A stretch of 64,000 bases of DNA from Dryococelus australis. Lineage: Eukaryota > Arthropoda > Insecta > Phasmatodea > Phasmatidae. The DNA is taken from NCBI GenBank assembly GCA_029891345.1, contig CM056999.1:31120418-31184417 (forward strand), given 5' to 3'. The translations under genes and the position numbers were made by a program. The notes beneath the pieces are model-generated. The model was not told the DNA's origin, did not search any database, and saw only the letters and a program-made list of their open reading frames with translations. Shown here piece after piece: positions 35,371 to 46,335 of this stretch (position 1 is the first letter of the stretch; every line of letters starts with the position of its first letter).

Positions 35371-35520
35371 TAACATCGCCTTAGGACATCACACAACTCA
35401 GTTCACCTTAGGACACCACACACCTCACATCGCCTTAGGTCGACACCATTTTAACATCACTTCAGGTCACCACACACTTCACGTCGTCTTAGGACTGTTG
35501 CTGACTTCACATCGTACGAC
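35371..35520 (+). repeat. Degenerate minisatellite, unit about 28 bases
   Basis: About five imperfect copies of a unit built on CATCGCCTTAGGACACCACA lie head to tail (CCTTAGG, CCTTAGG, CCTTAGG, CTTCAGG, TCTTAGG as the phase marker). It lies between the LINE tail and the virus-like island. Confidence 0.7.
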
Positions 35521-35559
35521 GAGACAATTGTCAAATTAGTTTGTTCATTTGATGGGTTC

Positions 35560-36330
35560 CACACCCTTTAATAAAATAAAAATAAATAAAAACCCAGTAA
35601 TGGAAAAAATTCTCATTTTATTAAAAAAAACTTTTCAAATGCAGTTAACATTTACAAAAAAAAACCTAATATGGCGATCGATTTGTGGAATGTATTTTCC
35701 CTCTTTACTGTCATTGCAAGAACATGCGGAACGAACCTTTGGAATTTAGATACGAAAATATCGCGTATGGTTTCGGCAGGTTTTTGTTTTTGTTCACTAT
35801 CTAAATAATTTTCTATCTCTCATATGGTTTGTTCTGTTTTTTGCACCATTGTATTTTCTGATTGTGGTAATGACGATAATTCAGTTATAGTTGCAGATAA
35901 AAGTTTTGCATTTTGGATCTTACATTGCCCCACGGGCAAACCAAAAAATGCAGATCGGCAAAGTTGATAAACTTCTTTTCTTCATCAACCACAATGCCTT
36001 TCTTGGGAATATCAAAACTTCTTACTCATGTGTATTTGTGCAGCCATCTCAGTTCCTTTTTTTCGATGTCGAACGCGGATCATTGAGAAAATGGGTGTAG
36101 CCGATTATAACAGTACCAGTATTTCAAAACGTGTTTCATATCCAAAATTTTCATACATTTTTCGAAATCGTTCACTGCTATGTAGAACTGACATCCTAAA
36201 CATTCCATCAAAATGTAATATGTATATTCTGTGAATTTAACAGTTATATAATTAAACAAAACTCGTCTATGCTCGACATTATTCCATGTAGGTTTTCTAA
36301 TCGTGAGTTTGACAGTAAGATTTACCATCC
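35560..36330 (-). other. Unrecognised segment of the virus-like island
   Basis: Minus-strand frames are broken but protein-like. One is an 82-codon stretch at 36,328-36,080; after a frameshift comes a segment near 35,935-36,010 reading IPKKGIVVDEEKKFINFADL. I do not recognise the protein. It lies directly downstream of the dUTPase remnant on the same strand with a similar level of decay, so it probably came in with it. Its lower limit (about 35,560) is a guess from where protein-like sequence fades. Confidence 0.3.
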
Positions 36331-36374
36331 AGTAGATCCGAAAGTCCTATGTCATGTTCTGTCGGAGCAGAAGC

Positions 36375-36735
36375 TAAATTAAAGCCTTAAAAAGAACATG
36401 TAGCGTATATTGAATAATTAGTAACTGTGTAATGTGGTTTCCATTGTCGACGATCAATTCAGTCGGCATATCATTCCAAATGCAAACATGTAGTTCTCCG
36501 GGATAATCAAGATCACATACTCCGGCGTATAGTTGAAGTCCACTTTTTCCTGTCGATGTATGAGGAATCGTGTATCGAACATTACCAGCTGGATATAGTA
36601 ATGGAGGACCCAGAGGTAATGCACGTCGTTCTTCTGGAAATAATGTGATAGTTTCGATGGCATACAAATCACAAGCTGCCGATTCCAGATTTGAATATTC
36701 AGGAAATCTTGCTTCAGGATGATTCTTCTAGTATA
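36375..36735 (-). pseudogene. dut: dUTPase remnant, virus-like
   Basis: dUTP pyrophosphatase hydrolyses dUTP to dUMP. Its signature blocks follow in order on the minus strand. Motif 1 is SAACDLYAIET (about 36,655-36,686, with AACD where AGYD is usual). A TGKSGLQ stretch corresponds to motif 2. Motif 3 is GVCDLDYPGE (36,494-36,523), and motif 4 is HITQLLI near 36,416-36,437. Motifs 2 and 3 are closer than normal by a few residues, suggesting a small deletion. The glycine-rich motif 5 is absent, so the C-terminus is lost. Host dUTPases exist too, but the adjacent MSV199-like gene on the same strand favours a viral source. It is broken and not functional. Confidence 0.7.
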
Positions 36736-37016
36736 TGAGAAGATGACTGTTGTATAACAATGCTTGGTTTGGTTGTTTATTCGTACAGATCTCTCTCTGT
36801 TACTCAACTTACTATATATACCAATTTCTAGTCATGGACTTTTTTTTATTGGTTTAAGCATGTTCATTTTTTTATTGTTTTAGTGTTTATATGATGTCAT
36901 CAGGCATGAAAAAAATACAAGTGATGGCACTCCATCGAATAACAATTACTCGTTACTGCTAGCCAAATTATAAGCCGGATTCATGGACATGTCATGAATA
37001 CAAGTAAACCCAACAT

Positions 37017-38342
37017 TTATAAATTCCACGTCGTCCATCCCAACACCAACTTCTCGATCGAGAAACAACATGCAAGTGGCAACACTTGTATGTTGTTACC
37101 TCTAACATCAAATTCGCAGCATCGACAATCAAAATTATTATTGCTCGATTTCAATTTATCCTTGATGATATTGGTGATGTTGCTACCCACATCCTCGTAC
37201 ACCTTTAATTTTCGCAAACATGGCCACATATTTTTGCTACGTTTTCTCCAATTATGTAACTGTCAATTTGGTGCAGTATTAAATACCAACCCGTATTTAC
37301 ACGATTTAGCAAATGGTTGACATGCTTCTTTTTGTTTTCATTCTTGGACTTATTCATTCCTAAGGACGATCTGAACATGTCATTCGCCTCGTTTCTACTC
37401 TCGAAGCAATACATGCCGATGCGATTGAGATTTCGGCTGGAAAACGGCCATTGCACGATGAGTGGAGCTACCATTTCGATCAAAGGTTTGTTGTTGGTGT
37501 ATAAAATGTTGACAATGTCGCGTTCTCATTCCTGAGCTCTTGCCAATCCTGTTCTGCTTTGTTTTCGCATTCGAGATCAAGCAATTGTTCCTGTTCTGCT
37601 CTTTTTTCATGTTCGAGTGCAAATTGTCTTCCTTATTCTGCAAGTATTCGTTCTTGTTCAACATTGTTTTCGCATTGCTGTCTGACGTTCCTATTCTGCT
37701 TTTCTTTAGCATTCGAGTGCAAACTGTCTTTCTTGGCCCGCAAGCAGTCGTTCTTTTAAAACTTTCTGATGTTCAAACTCTGCTCTCATTTCACGCTCTT
37801 GTGCCAATATTCGTTCTTCTTCAAACGAACACATCAGCATGTTAATTTTACCAATCAACATACTGTTCGTACTTTGAAGCAATTCGACTTGGTGTCTTTC
37901 GAAATATGCTTTGTAGTTTCGATATTTCAATAACACGTTTTATATGAAAGAAAATTGTCTTCGTATTTCGATCGCCATGTCAGTTTTCATCAGTATCAGT
38001 AATATCACAAAATTTGTAGTATTAATATTATAATATTTTTTTTTTTTTGGAAATTTTTTTTCATAAATTTCTTCATATTGAATAGGCACTCGGGTTCTTT
38101 TTTTTTAAATTTCTATATGTTAGCTTTTTGTTGTTTATAAATTCCATAATAACCTATACAATCTAATAGATCATCTTTAATCAAAACTTTTTGGTTTTGC
38201 TCAATTTTCGAGAAAAATTTGTTGCTCTTGTCATTTTCAATATCTAATCCTAAAAGTTTGTATACTTCGTTCACAGTCAATTTGATGAAACTTTTATCAA
38301 CCAGTGTTATTTTTTATCATGATCCATCAGTGACAATGCCAT
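37017..38342 (-). pseudogene. MSV199-like viral protein with coiled coil, broken
   Basis: The minus strand starts at an ATG at 38,342. After an early frameshift it reads VNEVYKLLGLDIEND (about 38,260-38,220), then DLLDCIGYYG, then near 38,020-38,050 NTTNFVILLILMKTD, and later YKAYFERHQVELLQ (near 37,880-37,915). This order resembles the MSV199 domain of insect poxviruses, iridoviruses and relatives, as I remember it. A long charged helical repeat rich in QERQFALE-like heptads follows (37,800-37,500), predicted coiled coil. The C-terminal region at 37,480-37,017 may be the DUF3627-like end such proteins carry. Stops and frameshifts are frequent. The function in viruses is poorly known (DNA-binding or regulatory is assumed). 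Confidence 0.55.
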
Positions 38343-38394
38343 CTTGCACGATTCGAAAGCTCGCACTCTCCTTATTTTTATAGTTATTCACGTG

Positions 38395-40017
38395 GCCTGA
38401 GACCATTTTCCACATCTCTTAGTAACCAGCCGAAATTCACCTCAGTGCCACATGAGTGCAGCAGTGCTCACACCAGTGCTTGAATTTGCACCAGTGGAAG
38501 GCGTGCCATTTATATGTGTAATTATATTTCTATTTGTTTTTCTATGGCCCCCTTTCACTTCTTTTATTATTATAACTTCTGTGTGTGCTAATTGTATCTT
38601 TAAATTTAATTAAAGTATTTTTGATGAGTTAGTAAAATTTTCTTTTCTATCACATGTGTTGAAGAACATGGCACATATTGTGCACTAGTGCATCAGGTCT
38701 GAAAAGTTATTCAATATTGTAAATATGTGTTATCGCCAGTGCGATCCAGTGTATTGCAATATTTATAGTGTAACAGGGTTTTTGCCATGCCAAATGTGTT
38801 TTTGTCTTGCATTTTTTATAATTGTTGTTTCACATGCGTCCCATGCATTTTAAGAAATACCTCGAGTTAAGACGTGCGGGACCGCATCATGTACGTAATA
38901 TTATTTAATGTGTTTTACTCCTGTTTGTGCCTGTGTGCTTGCATGTATTATTAAAATATGATATCACTTTTGCTTTGAGATAGTACAAGTACAGTACAAT
39001 ACAGTGTTTACTTATAATGTAGATGAGCCATTGACATGCACAATGTAATGTATGGACTATGTGCTAAAAAGTGGCCAAATAAATACAAATGGCCTTTAAG
39101 TGTTTTATGTCAAGGGTAAATTATGTTCATTCTGCTGTATATTGAAATTGTTCAAAGTGTAAATAAATGCAAATGAATTCCTGTATGTGCAGAGCCATGC
39201 ACATGCTTAATATAACCTCCAAATGTGAGGTTATGGTGCCAACTAAGTGGTAGGTTATTATGTTAAGTTATATATTTTATATTTTCTTCACTGAATTTTG
39301 TATGTAAAATGTTCTAAATTTTATACCTCATTTTCATCCAGCTCCATGTTTGCTCACTTTTTTTTTCACTTATTATTAAGTGTGTTTAAAATAAGTAACC
39401 ATCTTTAGTAGTAGTTCATTACATGAGGCAGACAAACATCAGTTGTCCACCCCGGGCACTTCACAATTACGTGCCTAACAGGAAATTTGCAATAGTTTAA
39501 TGTAAGCCTCTTGGAACCTTGTTTATTTTGCAACCCGGGGAGTAATCCTTCTCACATCCTGGTCATTTGCATACGACCGGAACTAAGCTACCATAAATCT
39601 TATTTAGGCCTCATGCCACCTTTTTCTGTTTAAGTGTGTCCCTACTTGAGTGGGACATCAAATTTTGTAAGTGCTTCTTACGAACTACTAGAGAAATTAA
39701 TAAGTATATCATGTGAATCGTCATCTTTTTATTTCACCAGCCACTTCTTAGCCATTTAACCTGTTCAAATGTATAACCAAAACAGCCTCCACGTGAGTGA
39801 GCCAGCATTTGGGGAAGGCTTGCTGCCCCGTCTAGCCTAGTAAAATTGGATTCTAAGTCGGAAAACATCAGCAATTCTTGGAACGTGTCATGTTGGGACA
39901 AAACATGGCACACTAGCCCAGACCATATATCTTTCCATATATATTCCTGGAGGAAGCTACATTCAGGGTGGTCAACCCCACGACCCCACTTTCTTAGTGC
40001 TCATGAACGCTGAGCTC
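38395..40017 (+). repeat. E2 5' LTR
   Basis: Positions 38,395-38,780 align with the 3' LTR remnant of E3 (54,465-54,830), including AAATTCACCTCAG, CTTTAAATTTAATT and GTGCACTAGTGCA. The rest, to about 39,900, aligns with the 5' region of E3 from 49,015 on (GTAATATTATTTA, GTGCCAACTAAGT, TTTAAAATAAGT). That one sequence is found at both the 3' end of E3 and the 5' end of E2 is the evidence for an LTR. The right border is set by the possible primer-binding site at 40,018. At about 1.6 kb it is long for an arthropod gypsy LTR. Confidence 0.6.
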
Positions 40018-40035
40018 TGGCGCCCACCCAGGTAA
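40018..40035 (+). other. Possible tRNA primer-binding site of E2
   Basis: TGGCGCCCACCCAGG begins with TGG, as primer-binding sites do. It is conserved in the minus-strand copy E4 as TGGTGCCCACCCGG (complement at 46,245-46,258). I could not assign a tRNA with confidence. Confidence 0.35.
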
Positions 40036-40210
40036 TTATTTCGTGAACCCACCTTCCTATGTTTGATCCTAATTTCTCCAGAATCCAAGTTTCTTAGCCA
40101 TCAAATGCTGTTGCCCAACTAGGGGCTTACTCTCTCACAAAGTTATAGTTGTCAGCCCATCTGTGTGGCAACTCACACACACCTAAATTCACTGAATTAT
40201 CCAATGCCTT

Positions 40211-40507
40211 ATGGTGTTGCCGCTGGAACACAAGTCACCAACCATTCTGTTTAACATTATTTCTAGTGCTATTCCACTCCCGTTATGCAAAAAAACTACC
40301 TTGTCTACATGGAATATCTATCGTGATATATTTTCTCAAATTCATCAATTGTGCATCAAATGTGATCATGTGTACCCACAGTACCTGTTCCATTGGACCA
40401 TAATGGTCCCTATTTGCGCTACTGGCAAAATTCCTTTAATTTCCTGGCCATTTCGCAAGAAATGGACGAAGGTAAAGTGCGCTGCAACAACGAGAGGAAA
40501 CGTTTAG
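40211..40507 (+). pseudogene. E2 leader open frame conserved in E3
   Basis: About 98 codons whose start resembles the E3 frame at 50,357-50,677 (106 codons). Both contain IPLPL and TW-NIY, then a CDHV stretch. Near its end E3 reads NKRKHLAP before a stop. The equivalent region of E4 is also alignable (45,690-45,900, minus strand). It lies between the LTR and the gag zinc-finger region. The shared open frame suggests an upstream part of gag or a separate small protein, but no domain is recognised. Substitution patterns were not computed. Confidence 0.35.
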
Positions 40508-40749
40508 TGCCAAAATCACAATTGTCTGGGAATAGTATGTGAAGTCGGCCATCTTGGACCATTGTCTTCTTCGTCGAATGCGCAGTCATGATGTCAGAAA
40601 TCCACCATCTTCGGCACATGACCGGCCGAGGGGTAGTGTGCTACCTGCCGCCCCACCACAGCACTGCATCTGGACAATAGGAAACAACACCTCCTGTGCC
40701 ACATCGTGTTGTGTGTTGCCACGAGCTGAGATCCACATGACCTGGCAGA

Positions 40750-41310
40750 AAAACAATCGTCATGGACACTATGTGTCAGCCGCAAAGCAATGTCAACCAC
40801 GAGTGTGTGGCCTTTCACACCACCAATGGGAAGAATTCCTAATTGTGTCACAAGTGCTTACGACCCACACCGAAGCCAGACCTGTATTCGCTCGTGGATT
40901 TGCAAGGAAACTAGTGTGTATTCAATGATGCTACATCGGTACGCAGATTATGGGCCAAACTTGAGGAGACCAATGCAGAGATTCAAACTGAAGTATGGTC
41001 GCGCACATTGCTGGTATACAAGAAGACCTCTGCACCAACGGTTTCTGACCACATCAGTCCAAGTGATTTGTGTACCACGTTAGTGTGGCGAGTCTTTGTG
41101 CCTGCGATACCGCTCAGCTGAGTCCACTACCATCGCTTTCACACTTTCAGAGTAATTCGAGGAAGTGTGCGAATTTCACCATGAATGATGGGATAGGAGC
41201 AGCTACCCTAGCATGCATAAGATGCTGGCAGTTTTATCATGAGCAATGTGCCACGCCACACGAAATAGCAATGCTTTGGGACACATTCTTAAAAAATTTA
41301 TTTTGGTGTC
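40750..41310 (+). pseudogene. E2 gag N-terminal region with PHD-like finger
   Basis: A first Cys-containing stretch near 40,765-40,850 (LCHKCL in one frame) is followed by a short helical segment, SVRRLWAKLEETNAEIQTEV (about 40,938-40,997). The PHD-like finger at 41,166-41,309 then reads CIRCWQFYHEQC (C-x2-C-x4-H-x2-C) and, about 19 residues later, FWCQ. The first Cys pair is degraded (one Cys at 41,166), and the last Cys is missing. E3 and E4 carry the same finger with different losses. Chromatin or nucleic-acid binding is an inference from the fold class. Confidence 0.5.
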
Positions 41311-41699
41311 AACTGGTTATGAAGCCCAGATCTTAACGGCAAGGTTTCATGCTACCCTCTCAACAGTCCTCGCTGATGTAAAAAGTGGTAACTGAATGTG
41401 ACAGGAGCATGGACACAACAACAGAATGTGCTAATGTCAACACTGCGATGCCTAGCACTTGACACTGGGCATGTAGGGATGTCGCACGATGCTATATACC
41501 CTGCGTACTACTCGCCATTGCTTCTGACTGTGCCAGCCTGGAATTTCTAAGTGCGGGCGGTATGGCAAGTGATGTTTGGCAGAACATGGGAAAGTCGAGC
41601 ATGTTCCCCTGTGACACCAGTCAGATTTCAGTCACTACCTGGATACACAGGGTGTGCAAACAAAGACCTCCACTGCGTTTCTACGGGATTGCAAAGACG

Positions 41700-42110
41700 T
41701 CTGACCTGGTATGGTGTTGACCTTTAAGATTGGCCCAACTCTATTGGGAGTTGTTTTTGGGGATATGTCCATGTGTGATGAAGAGATGTGAACCGCTAAG
41801 AGATATCATGGTACGAGTTCAGCCACTCATTCCTCACTCAGTTTGCCAACACTTTTGCCTCACTACGAGCACGAAGTTACATTATCCTGGAGGAGCAAGG
41901 GAAAGAAACACTGTACAATTTCTCTATGCAGAAAATCAGCACAATCCGCACATATCACGCAGACCTCAGTATTCGAGAAGTCCTGGAGGTGGTAGCGAGT
42001 ATGGCATGCCCGGAGTATCGAACTGCTATGACACCCATCATTCACTCCATGGAGTATGAGTTTATACAGACCGTTATGTTGCTGGGAGCAACCATCACAG
42101 CCAAGCCGTG
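41700..42110 (+). pseudogene. gag: E2 gag core
   Basis: ETLYNFSMQKISTIRTYHAD and then LSIREVLEVVASM appear near 41,905-42,003, matching the conserved helical block of Ty3/gypsy gag and the corresponding part of E1. The frame is open at 41,926-42,111 and broken upstream. A clear zinc knuckle was not found before the protease. Confidence 0.6.
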
Positions 42111-42489
42111 ACATGATCACAAATGTGATCAGCCACACTGGGACAATATACATTCGAAATCGCATATTGTAAACAAAGAAAAAAACAGGAGAAGTGACAG
42201 TACAGAGAACAACAGTAGCTCATGACACTACAATGGTTACGGGGGCCAATCAGCCAAGCAATCACTGAAACTGCGGTGCATCGCACCATCATGCTGCAGT
42301 GCAATGGGCCACATTTTGATGATTGCTGTCCGCAATAGGCTGGTGCAGCGCCCGCTGCTGGGCAAGGAATTCCACCACCAGTAAATGAGAGGTTGGGGTA
42401 GGGCAGCCAGATGTCACCTACCCCTGGGCCAATATATTCTCCACTGACCCGACACCCCAGCAAATACTTCTTGCACAAATAAAGAGTGA

Positions 42490-42700
42490 CCCCAAACGTT
42501 TCATAAGAATTACAGTGCTTATCAACAATCACCCATGTCGCATGCTGGTAGACATGGCGATGTCACATAACTTTGTTCGAAGAAATTTTGTCAACACACA
42601 GGTAAAATATTACGGGATGTGAGTATAATGTGCGCATTCATGATGTAAAGACAGTGACTGTAGAATTTGTGTCTGGTGAGATTCGGGAGGAAGTCATCTT
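42490..42700 (+). pseudogene. E2 aspartic protease remnant
   Basis: NNHPCRMLVDMAMSHNFVR near 42,524-42,580 occupies the protease active site. The DTA/DTG motif has become DMA here, so the enzyme would be dead even without the frameshifts. The E3 copy keeps DTA at the same place. Confidence 0.6.
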
Positions 42701-43059
42701 AAGAATACCCTGGTTAATGTAGCAGAATATGGTAGTCGAACCTGCAGCCAGTAGAATCCATTTCGGGAGGGAGGAGGAGTGAATGATGGTGTATAGTGTG
42801 GGAACTTCACTGCAGGAAAACAAGCCCACCTTCATGCCAGTACAATGTGCTAACCTGCCAGTGTTACCAACTGCACCCCTGCTAGCTGCACTACAAGAAG
42901 AAGTCACCCGCGAGCAGCCAAATGGTGAAGTAGCACTTAAGTGGAAAGAGGAGTGGGCGAAACAGACACTGGAAAAATGGAGCATACTGAAAGAGTGTGT
43001 AGAATCACGTGCAAATACAGACAGTAACACATGGCATGTTTTTTAACCCGCTACCTCCC

Positions 43060-44225
43060 GCGAAGCAGTGCTTCACTGTGCACACACTAACAGCATTTCC
43101 AGTCACCTGGGTATGGCCCAAACCAAGAGAAACATTCTGGAATATTTATATTCTCCAGGAATGTCTGTGATTGTCAGGGCTTTTGTGCAGAACTGCATCA
43201 CATGCAAACTGTTCAAGAGCCGATGTGGCGATGGTGTACTACAACAACCCGAGAGCCTAAGAACCCTTTGAAACAATTGTTCTTGATCTCATGGGCCCTA
43301 CCCTAGAATTCCTATGGGGAAGATATTCAGCCTAGTGGTACCAGCCTATTTTCTAGGTGGATAGAGGCCTATCCCATCTCTAGTGCATGGGCAAGAGGAA
43401 TTGGTAAAATCCTGGAGAATGAATTTTTGTACTGCTGGAGATACCCTAGTGACAATGGGACGCAGTTCACTGGTCATGTGTGGACAGATTTTTGCCCCCA
43501 ATGGGGTGTGCAACATCACACCATTGCGATTTACCACCCCCATGCAAATCCTACAGAACAGCACAATAAGGATATCAAGACTCAGTTGCATCTATGCATG
43601 GGATAAAATCATGCGTCATGGGCCGTGCACCTGCCCACCGCTCTATTCATGTTGCGGACACACACGTACCAGGCAACAGGAAGAACTCCCGCTCAGCTGA
43701 TGCATGGTCTCGACCTCCCCTCCCCAGTGAGTCAGCTGGAGGAATGAGTGTGCCAGGACAGAAGGGGAAGATGGTAGCAGAAAGGAGTAGCGAGAAATAG
43801 AATTTTTAAAAGAGCGAGAATGCCAGTGCAGCTATACGCCACAGTGCATGCCGTATACCATCTGCCCTGACCTCGAATAAAGTCCGGCCAGCTGGTGTAT
43901 ACTCGTACACATCCACAGTCAGCTGGACAGTGTGAATATTATGTGGGCTTGGCAGCAAACTGGAGGGGACCACATAAAGTATTAAGTACACACTGTGAAA
44001 ATTACTACAAGATAAGCCTTAGCAGGTGGCGTTCAGAGATTGTTCACCGAGATGCATTGAGTCTTGGCAATGCCGGCGCCGAGATACCACCGCACAACAC
44101 GAGAGAAGATGATGTGGAATCTGGATCACCAGGTCACACAGCCCCTGTGGCTGAAAATGATGCACACGAGGAAACTCTTAGAGAACCTGCAACTGCAACA
44201 CCTGACGTCGCGATGTTTACATAGG
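43060..44225 (+). pseudogene. E2 integrase and C-terminal tail
   Basis: The zinc-binding part starts with a run containing SSHLGMAQTKRNILEYLYSP and ends FVQNCITCKLFKSR (43,068-43,230). All three core catalytic positions survive, in different frames: LDLMGP (Asp near 43,284), SDNGTQFTG (43,449-43,475) and ANPTEQHNKDIKTQL (near 43,545-43,590). The C-terminal SH3-like part reads THPQSAGQCEYYVGLAAN and then LSRWRSEIVHRDALSLG (near 43,910-44,065). A low-complexity tail continues to 44,221. Stops and frameshifts separate the parts. Confidence 0.75.
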
Positions 44226-44904
44226 CTCCAGCACGGGAAATGGTGGGAAATGACATAGATAGCACCTTGGCCTCAGGCCATTCACCACTTTCTGTCTGTC
44301 AACGTGTCACAGTGCACAGCAATGCCACGAGAAAGCACCAGTGTCAACAAGCCAGTGCCACGTGTGCATGTGTTTGTGTATTGCTGGTTTTACATGGAAG
44401 CGACAGGCACGACGTGACATGCGATGCGACAGGTGTGACATCACTGTATTTTGTAGTTGTAATGAAAATACCATGATGTAACACAATACAAAAACCACTA
44501 TTTTGACAACTCATTTATGAAAATACAAAAATTGTTCCAGAATTCCATGTGTATATTTATGAGAAGGAATGATGAAGAATAACTTTACTAGAAACACAAA
44601 CCAACTCTGTGCAAACAACCACATTAATGTTTTATGTTTTATAGTTTTCCAGTTGGAAAAAATAGTATGGGTCTAACCATATCAACGTAGGATATTATAA
44701 ATAGGTTGACATTCCAACCTGTTTTACTTTTGATGAGTTATTTTTGCATGGGTTCTGTTTATTTTATTTCGAGGGGGAAAAAGGGTACAGTGAAGAGATT
44801 TGGGGCTTTAGTTTTACGTCTTCTGTGATACGGCAGTGGCATTTTGTGTTGCATATTCTTTTGACTAGTGGGCAAAGTGAAGTTGTGTTGTTCGGATTAG
44901 TGCA

Positions 44905-46335
44905 GCCTCTCATTCATTACCGGTTGACACGGTAAACAGTTGATGTAAAAGTCATCCTATTGCATAGCCATCTCCTGCGGTGTGATACACCGTACGTGAC
45001 AGAGCCTCCAGAATCTCGTGCAGGTGAGGGTAGCTACTCCAACCGTGTCGCAGATGGTGCAGTTGGAGCAATTTCTGAGATTTCGCCTAAATTTTGACTT
45101 TGAAAACAGTGTACACAGCTGGGCTCTGTTACAGGCGCAAAGGTTAGGCGTGCAGACCGGATTTACAAATCACCTTGACAGTCGCAACTTAAAACAGTTG
45201 GCACTTAAATCTTCAGTTCTGACAGTGCTGGTGCGTGACAGTGTCTCTGCTTATAGTTCTGAGTTCACCTCGTCCACTGTGGCCCAAAGTCTCTGTGTTG
45301 TTGTGGTATCCTTGTATATGCATGATTCCCCACACAAAACGACAAGTGAGAACAGATTGTATTTTGGTGCAGATCTTAAACATTTGCGCCATAATTTTGA
45401 TGGTCTGCCATAAGTTGTGTGGATATCCAGGCATATGTGATTGGTAATGTTGCGAGGTTGACACAAGGGCTTCATGACGTTACTTCTGCTGGGCCACATG
45501 GCTCTCGGTTTGCAGTAACACCAACACAGTGTGGCACGGTTTTGGAGGTTCCTGCAGGCATGATGCGACATGGTAGGAGGGGGGCAGCAGGTGGCACGCT
45601 ACTCCTCAGCAAGTCATGTGTCCGAGATGGTGGCTGGCTGACATCACGACTACGTGCTCAATGAAGAAGATGCATCCCAAGATGGTTGACTCCAACCACA
45701 TTATCTCCAATAGCGGTTTGGTGCCATATTTCCTTATTGTTGTTGTTGAATGTCGTTTCTCATCTGTCCCTCGTACATACAGCATGGCAGTTTCAGGAAA
45801 ATTACCAGTAGCGATACTGGGGACCATTACAGTCCAAAGGAAAGACAGTTTTGTAGGCGCATGTCATCACACAAGGCACACAAAGATAATTTATAAAAAA
45901 ATTCAGGATAGATACTGGTTGGTGTAGTTACAGGAATGAATAGTAATAGGAGACACTTGATGAGTTTGCAGGGGACTTGTCTGACAGTGGCAATGCAAGT
46001 AGGTTACAGAAAAACACCTGCCATAAGGCACTGGAAAATTTAGGATTTTTGGCGGAGAGGAGATCAACATTCGTGGGTCTTTTCAGAATAGCCACACCAG
46101 TTTGGAAAGCCACTTGACATAAGGAAGGTAGATTTATGCGACCAAGCCCCTAGTTGGGCATAGCCATTTGATGTGAAGTGCACTTAGGATGGACTATCGA
46201 GGAGAAAAGGTTATGTGGATTGGATAAAATACTACCATTGTTAGTCCGGGTGGGCACCAGTGTTCTCAGCAGAGAGCACAAGAAGAATGAGGCAGTGTAG
46301 CCAATGTCCTTAAATGACCCCCTCGATATTCGTCG
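44905..46335 (-). mobile_element. 5' end of a third RT-less-type gypsy copy (E4), inverted
   Basis: On the minus strand this aligns with E2/E3 from the end of the LTR (right, about 46,335) through the possible primer-binding site (46,245-46,258), the leader frame and the gag N-terminal region. It stops just after the PHD-like finger at about 44,905. The break looks like truncation. Whether E4 once had RT cannot be told. It lies between E2 and E3 in the opposite orientation. Confidence 0.7.
44925..45070 (-). pseudogene. E4 PHD-like finger (first Cys pair kept)
   Basis: Read on the minus strand from 45,070: CSNCTIC, nine residues, C-x2-F-x4-H-x2-C, and about 18 residues later CLPC. The C-T-I-C pair is lost or incomplete in E2 and E3, and its 9-residue gap to the next Cys is the same as in E1 and E5. 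This copy therefore shows what the first half of the finger looked like in the family. One in-frame TAG lies before the last Cys pair. Confidence 0.5.

Larger units (their letters stand above)
38395..44480 (+). mobile_element. Gypsy retrotransposon E2, lacking RT and RNase H
   Basis: It contains a long 5' LTR, a leader, a gag N-terminal PHD-like region, gag core, protease, integrase and tail on the plus strand. It aligns with E3 (49-54.8 kb) from the LTR through integrase, and with the minus-strand partial copy E4. Between protease (ends about 42,700) and integrase (starts about 43,060) there are only about 360 bases, with no reverse transcriptase or RNase H. No 3' LTR is recognisable after 44,480. 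All reading frames are broken. Confidence 0.75.

Noticed and set aside
36375-36735. Intact host dUTPase gene
   Set aside because: Motif 5 is missing, motifs 2 and 3 are too close, and no introns or complete frame are visible.
43900-44480. Envelope-like gene downstream of integrase in E2 (or E3)
   Set aside because: No signal peptide, furin-type site or transmembrane segment is seen; the sequence is an extended integrase tail.
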